DNA of 64,000 nt from Photobacterium jeanii (GCF_001650345.1 NZ_LVHF01000012.1:1116001-1180000); one strand, 5' to 3'. Counted from the stretch's first letter, positions 19,659 to 28,852 are shown. A program made the numbers and translations. Notes: a model not told the origin generated them from the letters alone.

Positions 19659-21563
19659 TTACTTGGCAAGAAGTTGATTAACAGCCGTTAAGAACTGAGA
19701 TGGATCGTCCATCGAGCCACGCTCAGCCAACATCGCCTGACCAAATAGCATTTCAACCCAACGACCGAAGATTTCTTCGTCCGCTTCGTCTGCCATTTGT
19801 TTAACAATCGCGTGATCCGGATTGATTTCAAAGATGTATTGTACTTCAGGCATTTCCTGACCAACTGCAGCCATCAGTTTCGCCATTTGAGTACCCATCT
19901 CGTTATCATCGGTAACCACAACAGCTGGAGTATCATGTAGCTTGAAGGTAGTACGTACTTCCTTCACGCGCTCACCAAGGTAACCTTGCGTACGCTCAAC
20001 CACAGATTTGAAGGCTTCTTCCGTCTCTTTTTGCTTTTCTTTGTCTTCTTCGTTTTCGAATTTAGACAAATCAAGGCCCGACTTAGTGATCGACTGGAAC
20101 TGCTTACCGTCAAACTCAGGAAGGTAATTCATTAGCCACTCATCAATACGGTCGTGCATAAGTAGCACTTCAATACCTTTGGCACGGAATTGCTCTAAGT
20201 GAGGACTATTTTGCGCGGCTTTAAAACTGTCTGCTGTGATGAAGTAGATCTTCTCTTGATCTTCTTTCATGCGCTCAACATAGTCAGCTAGCGACACAAC
20301 TTGCTCTGCGGTGTCGTTATGGGTTGAGCTAAAGCGCAGTAGGTTAGCGATCTTGTCACGGTTAGCAAAATCTTCAGCCGGACCTTCTTTTAGTACCTGA
20401 CCGAATTCATTCCAGAACGTTTGGAATTTCTCTGCATCGTTTTTCGCCATACGCTCAAGCATCGTCAGTGAACGCTTAGTACAGGCTTTGCGTAGTGCTT
20501 GCGTTACCTTGTTGTCTTGCAGGATTTCACGCGATACGTTCAATGGCAGATCGTTTGAATCAATCAAGCCGCGCATAAAACGTAGGTAGCTCGGCATGAA
20601 CTGCTCAGCGTCATCCATGATGAATACGCGCTGTACGTATAGTTTCAAGCCGTGCTTGCTGTCGCGGTTGTAAAGATCGAATGGCGCTTTCGACGGTACA
20701 TATAGCAAGCTAGTGTAGTCTTGCTTACCTTCAACGCGGTTATGGCTCCAATTTAATGGCTCAGCATAATCGTGCGATACATGTTTGTAGAACTCTTTGT
20801 ATTCTTCTTCAGAGATCTCAGACTTGTTACGCGTCCACAAAGCTTGTGCTTTGTTGATTTGCTCCCACTTCTTGTTGCCTGTCTCTTTGCCTTCTTCATC
20901 CATTTCTGGCGTTTGCAAATAAACAGGAATACCGATGTGATCAGAATATTTACCAATCACGTCACGCAGGCGGTACTCACTTAAAAACTCTTTCTCTTCT
21001 TCACGTAGGTGAAGAATGATATCAGTACCACGACCCGTCTTAGTGATATCAGCCACACTGTAATCACCTTCACCAGTCGAGTGCCAGCTCACGCCTTGCT
21101 CGGCAGGTGCACCCGCCGCACGAGTGTTTACCGTTACGGAATCAGCGACGATGAATGCGGAATAGAAGCCCACACCGAACTGACCGATCAGTTGCGAGTC
21201 TTTGCTTTCTTCATCATTTAGGTTGCTGAAAAACTCTTTGGTACCTGATTTTGCAATCGTACCTAAGTGTTCGATCACATCTTCACGGCTCATACCAATA
21301 CCATTATCGCTAATGGTTAACGTACCCGCTTCCTCGTTGAATGATAACTTCACGCCCAAGTCTGATTCGTTCTCGTACAGATCAGGTTGTGACAATGCAC
21401 GGAAACGCAATTTGTCTGACGCATCCGACGCATTCGAGATCAATTCACGTAAAAAAATCTCTTTATTTGAATACAGAGAGTGAATCATCAGGTGAAGTAG
21501 CTGTTTTACTTCTGACTGAAAACCACGGGTTTCCTTGTTTGTAGAGGTATGTTGTTCGCTCAT
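19659..21563 (-). CDS. htpG: Chaperone HtpG (bacterial Hsp90)
   Basis: ATP-dependent cytoplasmic chaperone of 634 aa. The N-terminal GHKL ATPase domain has [17 protein letters not shown] near residue 38, [13 protein letters not shown] near residue 83 and [11 protein letters not shown] near residue 128. The middle and C-terminal dimerisation domains follow. It is divergent from toxR, and a good sigma-32 promoter lies about 110 bases upstream. This divergent htpG-toxR arrangement is known in Vibrio cholerae. Confidence 0.97.
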   Translation of the reverse strand: MSEQHTSTNKETRGFQSEVKQLLHLMIHSLYSNKEIFLRELISNASDASDKLRFRALSQPDLYENESDLGVKLSFNEEAGTLTISDNGIGMSREDVIEHLGTIAKSGTKEFFSNLNDEESKDSQLIGQFGVGFYSAFIVADSVTVNTRAAGAPAEQGVSWHSTGEGDYSVADITKTGRGTDIILHLREEEKEFLSEYRLRDVIGKYSDHIGIPVYLQTPEMDEEGKETGNKKWEQINKAQALWTRNKSEISEEEYKEFYKHVSHDYAEPLNWSHNRVEGKQDYTSLLYVPSKAPFDLYNRDSKHGLKLYVQRVFIMDDAEQFMPSYLRFMRGLIDSNDLPLNVSREILQDNKVTQALRKACTKRSLTMLERMAKNDAEKFQTFWNEFGQVLKEGPAEDFANRDKIANLLRFSSTHNDTAEQVVSLADYVERMKEDQEKIYFITADSFKAAQNSPHLEQFRAKGIEVLLMHDRIDEWLMNYLPEFDGKQFQSITKSGLDLSKFENEEDKEKQKETEEAFKSVVERTQGYLGERVKEVRTTFKLHDTPAVVVTDDNEMGTQMAKLMAAVGQEMPEVQYIFEINPDHAIVKQMADEADEEIFGRWVEMLFGQAMLAERGSMDDPSQFLTAVNQLLAK

Positions 21564-21670
21564 CGAAACTCCAAAACAAAAATAGTTCTACGTAATATGT
21601 CTAAGATTCATACGCTTAGTGCGAAGATTTGAATCTGACTACAAAAACTCTGAATTAAGTTAATAAATAG

Positions 21671-21695
21671 ATATGGTCAAACTGTGGCTTTTCAA
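21671..21695 (-). promoter_or_regulatory. Putative sigma-32 (heat shock) promoter of htpG
   Basis: On the minus strand TTGAAA is followed after 13 bases by CCATAT, close to the sigma-32 consensus (CTTGAAA, 13-15 bases, CCCATNT). It would start transcription about 100 bases before the htpG ATG. Confidence 0.6.
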
Positions 21696-21819
21696 CCTAA
21701 AATAGCCTTTTTTATTCATTTTAGAATTCCATTACCGTCATTTTTCCTTTTTTTACATTCAACCTATATTCAGGGACTTATGATATATAGACGCCTAAAC
21801 CATACATTTGGGGCTAAAA

Positions 21820-22686
21820 ATGCATAACACCTCAACTAAGTTCTTAATTGGCAAACGCTTCCTCTTCGACCCATACGATAATAGCCTTATCGACCAACAA
21901 GAAAACGATGAGCTGACGCGTTTAGGTAGTAATGAAAGCCGTGCCTTAAGCCTTTTGATTGAAACACCTGGTGCTATCATTACGCGCACCCAACTTCATG
22001 ATTTTGTTTGGCGAGAGCAAGGTTTTGAGGTGGATGATTCGAGCTTAACCCAAGCGATCTCAACACTTCGTAAAGCACTAAAAGACTCAACAAAATCACC
22101 TGAGTTTATTAAAACGGTGCCGAAACGTGGTTATCAGATGATTGCTGCAGTTACGGAGCACCAACCTGCACCCGAAAAACCTGAAAAAACCTTAGCCGAA
22201 GATTTGATCAGTAAGTTCCCTGGCTCCACATCAAACAAAGAGTCAAGTGAAAAACAAATTTCTGACAAAAAAGCTGAAGCACATTCACAGCCCCACACAG
22301 CAACCGCTCTGGTCGCAAAAAAATCTAAAACCAATATGTGGAGTTGGGTTGCCTTAGTCTTAGCACTGGTTTTACCGTTAATGGTTAACACCAGTTACCC
22401 ACCTAAATCGGCGGCATTTGAAAAATTCATCGATGTTGATGGTATTCAAGTCTTAATGCCAAGTAACCACCCTATCCTGTCGAATTGGGAACCCGTGATC
22501 CGCACTTGTGTGAAAAGTTATGTCGCTTATCACCAAGGTAAAAAACTGCCTATTGAAGTGATCGCAACCGGCGGTCAACAAAACCAACTATGGATTAACT
22601 ATGTCCATAGCCCTACAGAGCCAGGTGAAAACGTTACGTTACGTTTGTTATCAAGCCAAGAGGATAACGAGCAGCTATGTCGCTAA
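21820..22686 (+). CDS. toxR: ToxR, membrane-bound transcriptional regulator
   Basis: Inner-membrane one-component regulator of 288 aa. The cytoplasmic OmpR-type winged helix is about residues 5-112 and contains the near-invariant run DFVWREQGFEVDDSSLTQAI. A proline/charged linker follows, then one membrane helix (about 173-191) and a periplasmic domain with two cysteines (VIRTCVK and the penultimate-region LCR). In V. cholerae the equivalent pair forms a disulfide. The ATG at 21820 is chosen with GGGG upstream; a TTG at 21808 is less likely. It overlaps toxS by 10 bases and probably controls the porin gene at 29828. Confidence 0.95.
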   Translation: MHNTSTKFLIGKRFLFDPYDNSLIDQQENDELTRLGSNESRALSLLIETPGAIITRTQLHDFVWREQGFEVDDSSLTQAISTLRKALKDSTKSPEFIKTVPKRGYQMIAAVTEHQPAPEKPEKTLAEDLISKFPGSTSNKESSEKQISDKKAEAHSQPHTATALVAKKSKTNMWSWVALVLALVLPLMVNTSYPPKSAAFEKFIDVDGIQVLMPSNHPILSNWEPVIRTCVKSYVAYHQGKKLPIEVIATGGQQNQLWINYVHSPTEPGENVTLRLLSSQEDNEQLCR

Positions 22687-23222
22687 ATCAACAATCTCTA
22701 CCTAACCTTATCAACCGTTTTTGGCCTTTCTTAGTATTGGCGCTTTCTGCTGTATTTAGCTGCTGGTTATATTACTCCAGTGACTACAAGCAAGAGCAGC
22801 TGATCATGTCACGTGAGTGGCAATCTAATACAGTAAGCCGCATTGAAGAGAAGCTACTGGATGATGATCTCGGCGTACTGCGCCGCGTAGAGCAGACCAG
22901 TCATATGGTTTACTTGCCAAACCGTAATTACTCGCGCATTACCTTGATGAAGTTATTCAGTGATGACCAAGAGCCTCTGACTCTGCACATCTCTGAGTCA
23001 GGGACTTGGAACATCAGTGGTGGTTACTTGCTAACAGAGCCGGGGGAGTTCAAAGACATCACCTCAGGTAGCAATAAAGACTTCCAGAAGAAGCAGTTAA
23101 CAGCGATCCGTAAGATCTTCCGTATGGATGCTCGTCAAAGTCGCCGCATCGATGTGTTGAACGAAAAGAGCTTGTTACTTACTAGCCTCACTTACGGTTC
23201 GACCATCTACTACTCGCTCTAA
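22677..23222 (+). CDS. toxS: ToxS, periplasmic stabiliser of ToxR
   Basis: Membrane-anchored partner of ToxR, 181 aa. A single N-terminal helix (about residues 14-32) is followed by a periplasmic domain. Conserved stretches include SREWQSNTVSRIEE, RNYSRITLMKLFS and SGTWNISGGYLL. ToxS protects ToxR from proteolysis and joins in bile sensing in V. cholerae. The start lies inside the end of toxR, indicating translational coupling. A strong terminator follows. Confidence 0.94.
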   Translation: MSLNQQSLPNLINRFWPFLVLALSAVFSCWLYYSSDYKQEQLIMSREWQSNTVSRIEEKLLDDDLGVLRRVEQTSHMVYLPNRNYSRITLMKLFSDDQEPLTLHISESGTWNISGGYLLTEPGEFKDITSGSNKDFQKKQLTAIRKIFRMDARQSRRIDVLNEKSLLLTSLTYGSTIYYSL

Positions 23223-23240
23223 TAGCCGAGTTGCAGAGAC

Positions 23241-23273
23241 AAAAAAACCGCACTTAAAAGTGCGGTTTTTTAT
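23241..23273. terminator. Bidirectional terminator between toxRS and recR
   Basis: Stem AAACCGCACTT/AAGTGCGGTTT with A-run and T-run flanks. It ends toxRS (+) and the recR operon (-). Confidence 0.92.
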
Positions 23274-23291
23274 TGGCTCATAGTAAGCTGA

Positions 23292-23894
23292 TTAATACAG
23301 CTTCTGACGCCCGGCTATCGAGTGAGATAGCGTGGTGCCGTCTACAAGCTCTAATTCACCACCAACCGGAACACCGTGAGCAATACGGCTGGCAGGTACA
23401 TCGTATTCGCTACAAAGCTCTGCGATGTAATGCGCTGTCGCTTCACCTTCCACTGTCGGGTTAGTCGCTAAGATCAACTCACTGATTGGCTCTTTCTGCA
23501 AACGAAACTCTAGCAAATCAAGACCAATGTCAGATGGACCAATGCCATCAAGTGGCGATAAGTGTCCCATCAGCACAAAATAGCGCCCAGAGAATTGTCC
23601 TGTCGACTCGACTGCCACGATATCTGCAGGGCTTTCAACCACACAGATCTGTCCGGATTCCTGACGACGAGGGTTAGCACAAATCGCGCAAACCTCTTCT
23701 TCAGTAAATGTTCGACATTGTTGGCAGTGGCCAATTTCAGTCATAGCCTGACTTAAGGCATCAGCAAGCTGTAAACCACCCTGCCGATTGCGCTGTAACA
23801 AACTGAAGGCCATTCGCTGTGCTGACTTGGGGCCAACCCCAGGCAGACAACGAAGAGCCTCCATTAGTTGTTCCAGTAATTGACTGGTACGCAT
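23292..23894 (-). CDS. recR: Recombination protein RecR
   Basis: Part of RecFOR, which loads RecA on gapped DNA. It has 200 aa. The N-terminal helix-hairpin-helix is [15 protein letters not shown]. The four-cysteine zinc finger is [16 protein letters not shown] near residues 57-72. The Toprim domain contains [13 protein letters not shown] and [13 protein letters not shown]. It lies 3 bases after ybaB in the conserved order dnaX-ybaB-recR. Confidence 0.96.
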   Translation of the reverse strand: MRTSQLLEQLMEALRCLPGVGPKSAQRMAFSLLQRNRQGGLQLADALSQAMTEIGHCQQCRTFTEEEVCAICANPRRQESGQICVVESPADIVAVESTGQFSGRYFVLMGHLSPLDGIGPSDIGLDLLEFRLQKEPISELILATNPTVEGEATAHYIAELCSEYDVPASRIAHGVPVGGELELVDGTTLSHSIAGRQKLY

Positions 23895-23897
23895 TGA

Positions 23898-24227
23898 TTA
23901 GAATGGTAGTTTGAAGCCAGCAGGTAGGTTCATACCGCCAGTTACGCTTGCCATTTTTTCTTTTTGCGCTTCTTCGATACGACGTGCTGCGTCGTTGAAT
24001 GCTGCTGCAATTAGGTCTTCCAGCATGTCTTTGTCGTCTTCCATTAGGCTATCGTCTAGCTCAACACGACGAACGCTGTGGCTACCAGTGATAGTCACTT
24101 TAACAAGGCCAGCACCAGACTCACCGGTAACTTCCATGTTTGCGATTTCTTCTTGCATCTTCTGCATGCGCTCTTGCATTTGTTGCGCCTGCTTCATCAT
24201 GTTACCCATACCGCCTTTACCAAACAT
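23898..24227 (-). CDS. ybaB: YbaB/EbfC nucleoid-associated protein
   Basis: Small DNA-binding dimeric protein of 109 aa. A Met/Gln-rich helix ([20 protein letters not shown]) starts the protein, followed by [15 protein letters not shown] and a second helix. It packs between dnaX (59 bases upstream) and recR (3 bases downstream), the usual operon. Confidence 0.95.
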   Translation of the reverse strand: MFGKGGMGNMMKQAQQMQERMQKMQEEIANMEVTGESGAGLVKVTITGSHSVRRVELDDSLMEDDKDMLEDLIAAAFNDAARRIEEAQKEKMASVTGGMNLPAGFKLPF

Positions 24228-24286
24228 ATTTTCTCTCTCTATTGGTCTGGTTGATATTCACGTTACCGCCGTTAGTATAACGACGA

Positions 24287-26491
24287 TCAAATTGGTCTTA
24301 TGCTTTCTTCATCCAAGGCAGCGGCAAACCGCTGACAAATGAATTTCACATTCGGGTCTTGCATTAAGCTTTGCTTTGCTTGCCCCAGTTTTTGCTGATA
24401 AATCGCATCACGCCATTCGAGTGGCGTTTGCCCTTCATCACTTAATTCAATGGTGAGCTCGATGGATTGCTCCAAATGCTCACTGATCGCTTGCTGTAAT
24501 TGTTCACGTGCTTTCGGGCTATCAAGGTGCCCTTGCGCTGCACGCAAACAAAGCGTGACTTGTTGCCCTTCTTGCTTAAACGCCGAGTTTAACGCCAGTT
24601 GTTGTACCAAACGCCCTACATTAAGCTTAGTCACTAAGTCTGACCAACTATCCTGATTTGCAGCCTCATTGACAAGCTGTTTTATCATCTCAGGTGTTTT
24701 TTCGTGCTCTAATGCTTGCTTCAGTATCTTTGGAGACAGCTTGGCTTTCGCCTCGCTATCATCAACCACATGAGTGGCTTTCCATTGGTACTCTTCAGGC
24801 TCTTTTGATGCCTGTGACTGGGCTAGATGCGGAGGCAAACCACCGCTCGACGCTGGCATCGCTGTATGACCATTGGCTGTTTTAGGGTGCTTTTGGGCAA
24901 TACGCTCTAAAACGTTATTGGCGACTTTCTTGGCTGGCGTCGGTTCAGTCTTTTTTACTGCAGGAGCGGCTGGCGCTTCACCCCGTTGTTTATGGCTTCG
25001 CAGACCATTACGTGCTGCCAATAAACCTGAGACACCGCTACGGCTTGGTGCCGAAGCTGGCTGTGACTCAGTAACAGGGACTGCAGCAGGCTCTGCCGCT
25101 GGTGTCGCTACTGGCGCTGGAGAATAACCTTGCGGCTGTACCGGTGCGCTTGGTGCCATCGCTGCGGGTGCTGGTGATGCCGCTGTTGTTTGTGGCGTAG
25201 CTGCTGATTGCGAACTCACCATCGGCTGCGCTTCAACAGGCGCATGCTGAGGTTGAGACTGTGGCTGCATACGCTGCTTTAGCGCTTGAACACGCTCCAT
25301 GCTCTGAACAGGTGCTTGCGGCGCCATAGATTGAGGCGCTGCCATCTGAGGTGCAGCTGGTTCACTGGATGGCACTGTAATCACCTGCGGTGTAATGCCT
25401 TGCCCTGCTACAGGGCGGAACGCCAGCATACGTAGCAGAACCATTTCCAAACCCGTGCGTCCTTCAGGGGCAAACACCATATCTTGGCGACCTTGCAACG
25501 CAATTTGATAGCTTAGCTGAACATCTTGTGGCGACATTGCCTTGCTAAGTGCCGCAATACGCTCAGCGTCCGGCAAGGTCATATCTAACGATGCTGGTAA
25601 AGCTTGATACATTGCCACACGGTGAAGTTGAGCGGCTAACTCACGGAGCAAACTGTCCCACTCAACACCAATGCCAGCTAGCTCAGAAACATTCGCCATG
25701 GCGATTTGTGCTTCACCTTGCGCAACCGCTTCGAGTAAGTGCAAAGCTTGATCGGTATCTAAGGTACCCAACATCATAGCAACAGGATCGGCAGCTACAT
25801 TGCCATTGCCCAAAGCTATCGCTTGGTCAGTTAGGCTAAGTGCATCACGCATTGAGCCATCAGCAGCGCGCGCTAACAAGCTCAGAGCACGAGGTTCAAA
25901 CTCCACTTGCTCATGGGTCAGTACATTGGCGAGCTGATCTTGAATTTGAGTTGCATCAAGGTGCTTTAAATGAAATTGCAGACAGCGAGATAAAATCGTC
26001 ACTGGCAATTTTTGAGGATCTGTCGTTGCCAGAATGAACTTCACGTACTCTGGCGGCTCTTCCAAGGTTTTAAGCAAGGCATTAAAGCTGTGACGAGATA
26101 GCATGTGCACTTCATCGATCAGGTAAACCTTGAAACGCCCACGTGCAGGTTTGTATTGCACGTTATCGAGTAACTCACGAGTGTCTTCAACTTTCGTGCG
26201 CGATGCCGCATCGATTTCTAATAAATCAACGAAGCGACCTTCTTCGATCTCACGACAAGTGTCACATTGGCCACAAGGTGATGCCGTGATCCCTTGTTCA
26301 CAATTTAACCCTTTGGCAAAAATACGAGCGATAGTGGTTTTACCCACACCTCGGGTGCCACTGAAAAGATATGCGTGATGAAGTCGATCATGGGCAAGTG
26401 CGTTAGCCAGCGCTGTTAAGACATGGGATTGCCCCACCACATCATCGAACTGATGCGGTCGCCATTTGCGCGCCAAAACTTGATAACTCAT
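24287..26491 (-). CDS. dnaX: DNA polymerase III tau subunit (and gamma by frameshift)
   Basis: Clamp-loader subunit of 734 aa. AAA+ domain: Walker A GTRGVGKTTIARIFAKGL near residue 45, zinc module CEQGITASPCGQCDTC near residues 64-79, DEVHMLS (Walker B) and sensor-1 LATTDPQKLP. After about residue 370 comes a long Pro/Ala/Gln-rich linker (to about 560), longer than in E. coli (tau 643 aa), then the polymerase-binding C-terminus. Codons 512-514 (GTA AAA AAG) hold an A AAA AAG slippery site, predicted to yield a 515-aa gamma protein. Operon with ybaB and recR. Confidence 0.96.
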   Translation of the reverse strand: MSYQVLARKWRPHQFDDVVGQSHVLTALANALAHDRLHHAYLFSGTRGVGKTTIARIFAKGLNCEQGITASPCGQCDTCREIEEGRFVDLLEIDAASRTKVEDTRELLDNVQYKPARGRFKVYLIDEVHMLSRHSFNALLKTLEEPPEYVKFILATTDPQKLPVTILSRCLQFHLKHLDATQIQDQLANVLTHEQVEFEPRALSLLARAADGSMRDALSLTDQAIALGNGNVAADPVAMMLGTLDTDQALHLLEAVAQGEAQIAMANVSELAGIGVEWDSLLRELAAQLHRVAMYQALPASLDMTLPDAERIAALSKAMSPQDVQLSYQIALQGRQDMVFAPEGRTGLEMVLLRMLAFRPVAGQGITPQVITVPSSEPAAPQMAAPQSMAPQAPVQSMERVQALKQRMQPQSQPQHAPVEAQPMVSSQSAATPQTTAASPAPAAMAPSAPVQPQGYSPAPVATPAAEPAAVPVTESQPASAPSRSGVSGLLAARNGLRSHKQRGEAPAAPAVKKTEPTPAKKVANNVLERIAQKHPKTANGHTAMPASSGGLPPHLAQSQASKEPEEYQWKATHVVDDSEAKAKLSPKILKQALEHEKTPEMIKQLVNEAANQDSWSDLVTKLNVGRLVQQLALNSAFKQEGQQVTLCLRAAQGHLDSPKAREQLQQAISEHLEQSIELTIELSDEGQTPLEWRDAIYQQKLGQAKQSLMQDPNVKFICQRFAAALDEESIRPI
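24945..24956 (-). promoter_or_regulatory. Programmed -1 frameshift site in dnaX
   Basis: The heptamer A AAA AAG (24956-24950) is in the same frame as in E. coli dnaX. After a -1 shift the next codons are GAC and TGA (stop at 24947-24945), so gamma would end in Asp after Lys514. Downstream secondary structure looks weaker than in E. coli (CGAC/GTCG stem at best). Confidence 0.75.
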
Positions 26492-26569
26492 GAATTAATT
26501 AACCTTACTGAATCAAGAGTTCAATGCTAGCACAGGGAGGGGATCTGAGCGAGAGGGCTCTTTATTGAG

Positions 26570-26610
26570 CGTCCAATACTTCACCATCTCTTGCAGTAAA
26601 GTATTGGACG
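26570..26610. repeat. 12-bp perfect inverted repeat between apt and dnaX
   Basis: Arms CGTCCAATACTT and AAGTATTGGACG are separated by 17 bases. The repeat sits between the apt stop (26632) and the dnaX start (26491). No T-run follows on the minus strand, so it is either a weak terminator of apt or an RNA structure in a shared transcript. Confidence 0.6.
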
Positions 26611-26631
26611 AAGCAAGATTATGCGGCGTGA

Positions 26632-27177
26632 TTAGTGGCCATCAAAATCGCAAATGCTAAATACGTTTAGACCAAGACCTTTCAGGCGTGCTTCACCGCC
26701 AATATCTGGCAAGTTAATAACAAAAGCAGCATCTTCTACTTTACCGCCTAAACGACGAACCAAGTTAGTGGTCGCTTCAATCGTACCGCCAGTCGCTAGC
26801 AAATCATCCACTAGCAGCACTTTGTCTTCTTCGTTGATCGCATCAAGGTGGATTTCTAACGTATCTTTACCGTATTCAAGCTCGTAGCTCTCAGCAATGA
26901 CTTCACGCGGCAATTTACCTGGCTTACGAACAGGCACAAAGCCAACACCTAACTCTAATGCTAGTGGCGCACCAAATAGGAAACCGCGAGCTTCAGTACC
27001 AATAACCTTAGTGATGCCTTGATCTTTGTATTTTTCAATCAGCACTTCCATCGTCGCACGGTACGCTGCCGGATCTTCCATAAGGCTAGTCACATCGCGA
27101 AATAAAATACCTGGCTTAGGGTAATCTTGGATTGATTTGATGCTGTTTTTGATTAGAGCAAGCTTGTCTTGATTCAT
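26632..27177 (-). CDS. apt: Adenine phosphoribosyltransferase
   Basis: Salvages adenine to AMP using PRPP. The ATG at 27177 gives 181 aa, near E. coli's 183; the longer frame begins only at a TTG. Motifs are the N-terminal [32 protein letters not shown], and the PRPP loop [17 protein letters not shown] near residue 125. In E. coli apt also precedes dnaX. Confidence 0.96.
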   Translation of the reverse strand: MNQDKLALIKNSIKSIQDYPKPGILFRDVTSLMEDPAAYRATMEVLIEKYKDQGITKVIGTEARGFLFGAPLALELGVGFVPVRKPGKLPREVIAESYELEYGKDTLEIHLDAINEEDKVLLVDDLLATGGTIEATTNLVRRLGGKVEDAAFVINLPDIGGEARLKGLGLNVFSICDFDGH

Positions 27178-27267
27178 AGTTGTATTCCATGCCCCGCTAC
27201 TGTGCAGAGCTTTATCAAACAATACGTCGACTGCAAACCAAGCAGCTGACGCAATCAGCCCGCCATA

Positions 27268-27657
27268 TTAGTAATTTTCACGACGTGGGGCAACTGACTC
27301 AACGACAGGCAACCGATTAAACCAAATCAACAAAGTTATCCCGATCACAATCAGCATAATTTTATGCCACCCCAGCGGCACAAGATAAATAGATAATGCA
27401 AAACTAAGCACTATCATGACATTCGCGCGTCGCTTTACTTTACGTGTTACCGCACCGTGCTGGTGCCAATTTTGCAATATCGGGCCAAAGGTCGGATGTT
27501 GATGAAGCCAACGACTTAACTTGGGAGAACCGCGCATAAAACAAGCACTGGCTAACAGCAGAAAAGGAGTTGTTGGCAGTAAGGGTAAGAAAATCCCAAT
27601 CACACCTAAAACAACACAAAACCAACCTATAGCCAGTAAAAAAAAGCGTTTAATCAT
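27268..27657 (-). CDS. ybaN: YbaN, DUF454 inner membrane protein
   Basis: A 129-residue DUF454 protein with predicted helices at about 5-25, 29-43 and 78-112 (two close together). The family marker is GIFLPLLPTTPFLLLASACF followed by MRGSPKLSRWLHQH. Function unknown. It lies 90 bases upstream of apt on the same strand, the E. coli ybaN-apt order. Confidence 0.9.
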   Translation of the reverse strand: MIKRFFLLAIGWFCVVLGVIGIFLPLLPTTPFLLLASACFMRGSPKLSRWLHQHPTFGPILQNWHQHGAVTRKVKRRANVMIVLSFALSIYLVPLGWHKIMLIVIGITLLIWFNRLPVVESVAPRRENY

Positions 27658-27760
27658 TATCTCGTCTTACCACTTCACAGCCATATCCCTACCCTACTGA
27701 CAGTATAAACAAAGGTAAAGTCACCAATGAAACAACCGAACTCAGCCATGCCTATACCTT

Positions 27761-27790
27761 AAATAGCCTTAAATAGCCTTAAATGGCCTT
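27761..27790. repeat. Three tandem 10-base repeats
   Basis: AAATAGCCTT occurs twice, followed by AAATGGCCTT, directly abutting in non-coding DNA about 100 bases before ybaN. Confidence 0.8.
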
Positions 27791-27805
27791 GAAAGTAAAA
27801 ATAAC

Positions 27806-27861
27806 AAAGCCGCCAAATAAATCACCGTCGTCACGTGATTCATCAAGCGGCTTTCTTTTAC
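27806..27861. terminator. Terminator-like hairpin downstream of the 37-residue gene
   Basis: Outer arms AAAGCCGC/GCGGCTTT enclose an inner stem AATCAC/GTGATT. On the minus strand TTGTTATTTTT follows; on the plus strand CTTTT follows. It lies about 100 bases downstream of the small gene at 27963-28076. Confidence 0.6.
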
Positions 27862-27962
27862 TGTGCTCTGTTCTTAATAGCAAGATGACCAACCCCAGAC
27901 AATAAGCCCAAAGCCTTGCTTAACACTCACAGGGGGATATGAGCTTGGACGTTAAGCGTCAC

Positions 27963-28076
27963 TTATCCGAACATACTCAGTAGCGTTAAGCTTGCAGGCA
28001 GGGTTGGTAGTAATAACGCTACCAACAAACCTAAAAAATAAAGTGGGTTGTACGGGTCTTTAAATCCATGTTCCAT
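27963..28076 (-). CDS. Unrecognised 37-residue hydrophobic small protein
   Basis: A short frame starting ATG at 28076 and stopping TAA at 27963. It encodes a polar N-terminus (MEHGFKDPYNP) followed by one hydrophobic segment (LYFLGLLVALLLPTLP and on to LLSMFG) able to cross a membrane. AGGAAAG lies about 6 bases before the ATG, a good ribosome-binding site. A terminator-like hairpin lies downstream on the same strand, so it looks like a single-gene unit. An 8-bp inverted repeat (GTTGGTAG/CTACCAAC, 28002-28025) lies inside the coding region. No family recognised; coding status is inferred. Confidence 0.5.
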   Translation of the reverse strand: MEHGFKDPYNPLYFLGLLVALLLPTLPASLTLLSMFG

Positions 28077-28361
28077 TATCTTTCCTTTTCTCACTATATT
28101 GACTGACTTTCCTTCAAACCCTTTTATGAGCATTAATTACTATCTCTTTGATAATATTTAATATTTATATTATTCCTTGAGGGTTTGTTTTAACTCTTTC
28201 ACCACGCACTATATAAGAAGATGCGGTATACAAAAACCGAATGAAAGTAAGGTTATAGGGCATAGCAATAGTGCTGAATGGTAATGATTTGATTCATATC
28301 AGGAAAACGAATTTTTTTCGATTTAGTATGAAAATACGATAAATGAAAAAGATAAAGAATT
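28077..28361. other. A/T-rich region between the small gene and the DksA-like gene
   Basis: About 285 bases, very A/T-rich, between divergent genes. It presumably holds promoters for both. Short A/T palindromes such as AATATTTAATATTTATATT near 28155 are present. No specific site recognised. Confidence 0.35.
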
Positions 28362-28724
28362 ATGGCTAGTTCAGAGAGAACGCAACACCAGTTACAACAA
28401 GACTTAGAGCATCAGCAACAGGCACTGCTCACCTCGCTAAAACAAGCAATCGCGGCTAATGAGTGTTGGCATGAACACACTGAAAACCCAGAAATGAATG
28501 AGTTGCTGTCGATGGCGAAATCAACACACGAACCGTCGTTGTGTGAACTTGCTACGAAACTAGAAAAAGTCGATGCTGCGGTATGTACCCTGAAAATGGG
28601 TATGTATGGGTTATGTGCTGATTGCGAAGAAGCCATCGAACCGGAAGATCTTCTCACTGATCCAACTCAAGCTCGCTGCCGCAGTTGCCGCGCACATAGC
28701 CGCTACCACCACGATCACAACTAA
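28362..28724 (+). CDS. TraR/DksA-type zinc finger protein
   Basis: A 120-residue cytoplasmic protein. An N-terminal coiled coil rich in Gln/Glu/Leu (QQDLEHQQQALLTSLKQAI) is followed by GMYGLCADCEEAIEPEDLL and ARCRSC, a four-Cys zinc finger of DksA type. DksA proteins bind RNA polymerase near the secondary channel; this shorter version resembles the many vibrio DksA-like paralogues. The acidic coiled-coil tip of true DksA is not evident, so whether it works with ppGpp is unknown. The C-terminus is His-rich. Confidence 0.8.
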   Translation: MASSERTQHQLQQDLEHQQQALLTSLKQAIAANECWHEHTENPEMNELLSMAKSTHEPSLCELATKLEKVDAAVCTLKMGMYGLCADCEEAIEPEDLLTDPTQARCRSCRAHSRYHHDHN

Positions 28725-28769
28725 CCTGTTGTTGATCGCCAAGATCAAACTTGATCAACAAATAAAAAA

Positions 28770-28820
28770 GAGAAGTCACAACGAATAGTCATTTTCTATC
28801 CGTGTGATTTCTCCCTTTTC
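28770..28820 (+). terminator. Likely terminator of the DksA-like gene
   Basis: Imperfect 11-bp stem GAGAAGTCACA/TGTGATTTCTC with a long loop, followed by CCCTTTT. A further inverted repeat TTGTTGATC/GATCAACAA lies just upstream (28730-28762). Confidence 0.5.
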
Positions 28821-28852
28821 ATACCGCAGTGGAATAAGCAATCAGCAACTAA

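Noticed and set aside
27761-27861. Possible CRISPR-like or mobile-element remnant from the tandem decamers and nearby hairpin
   Set aside because: Units are only 10 bases with no spacers, and no transposase remnant or target duplication is visible.
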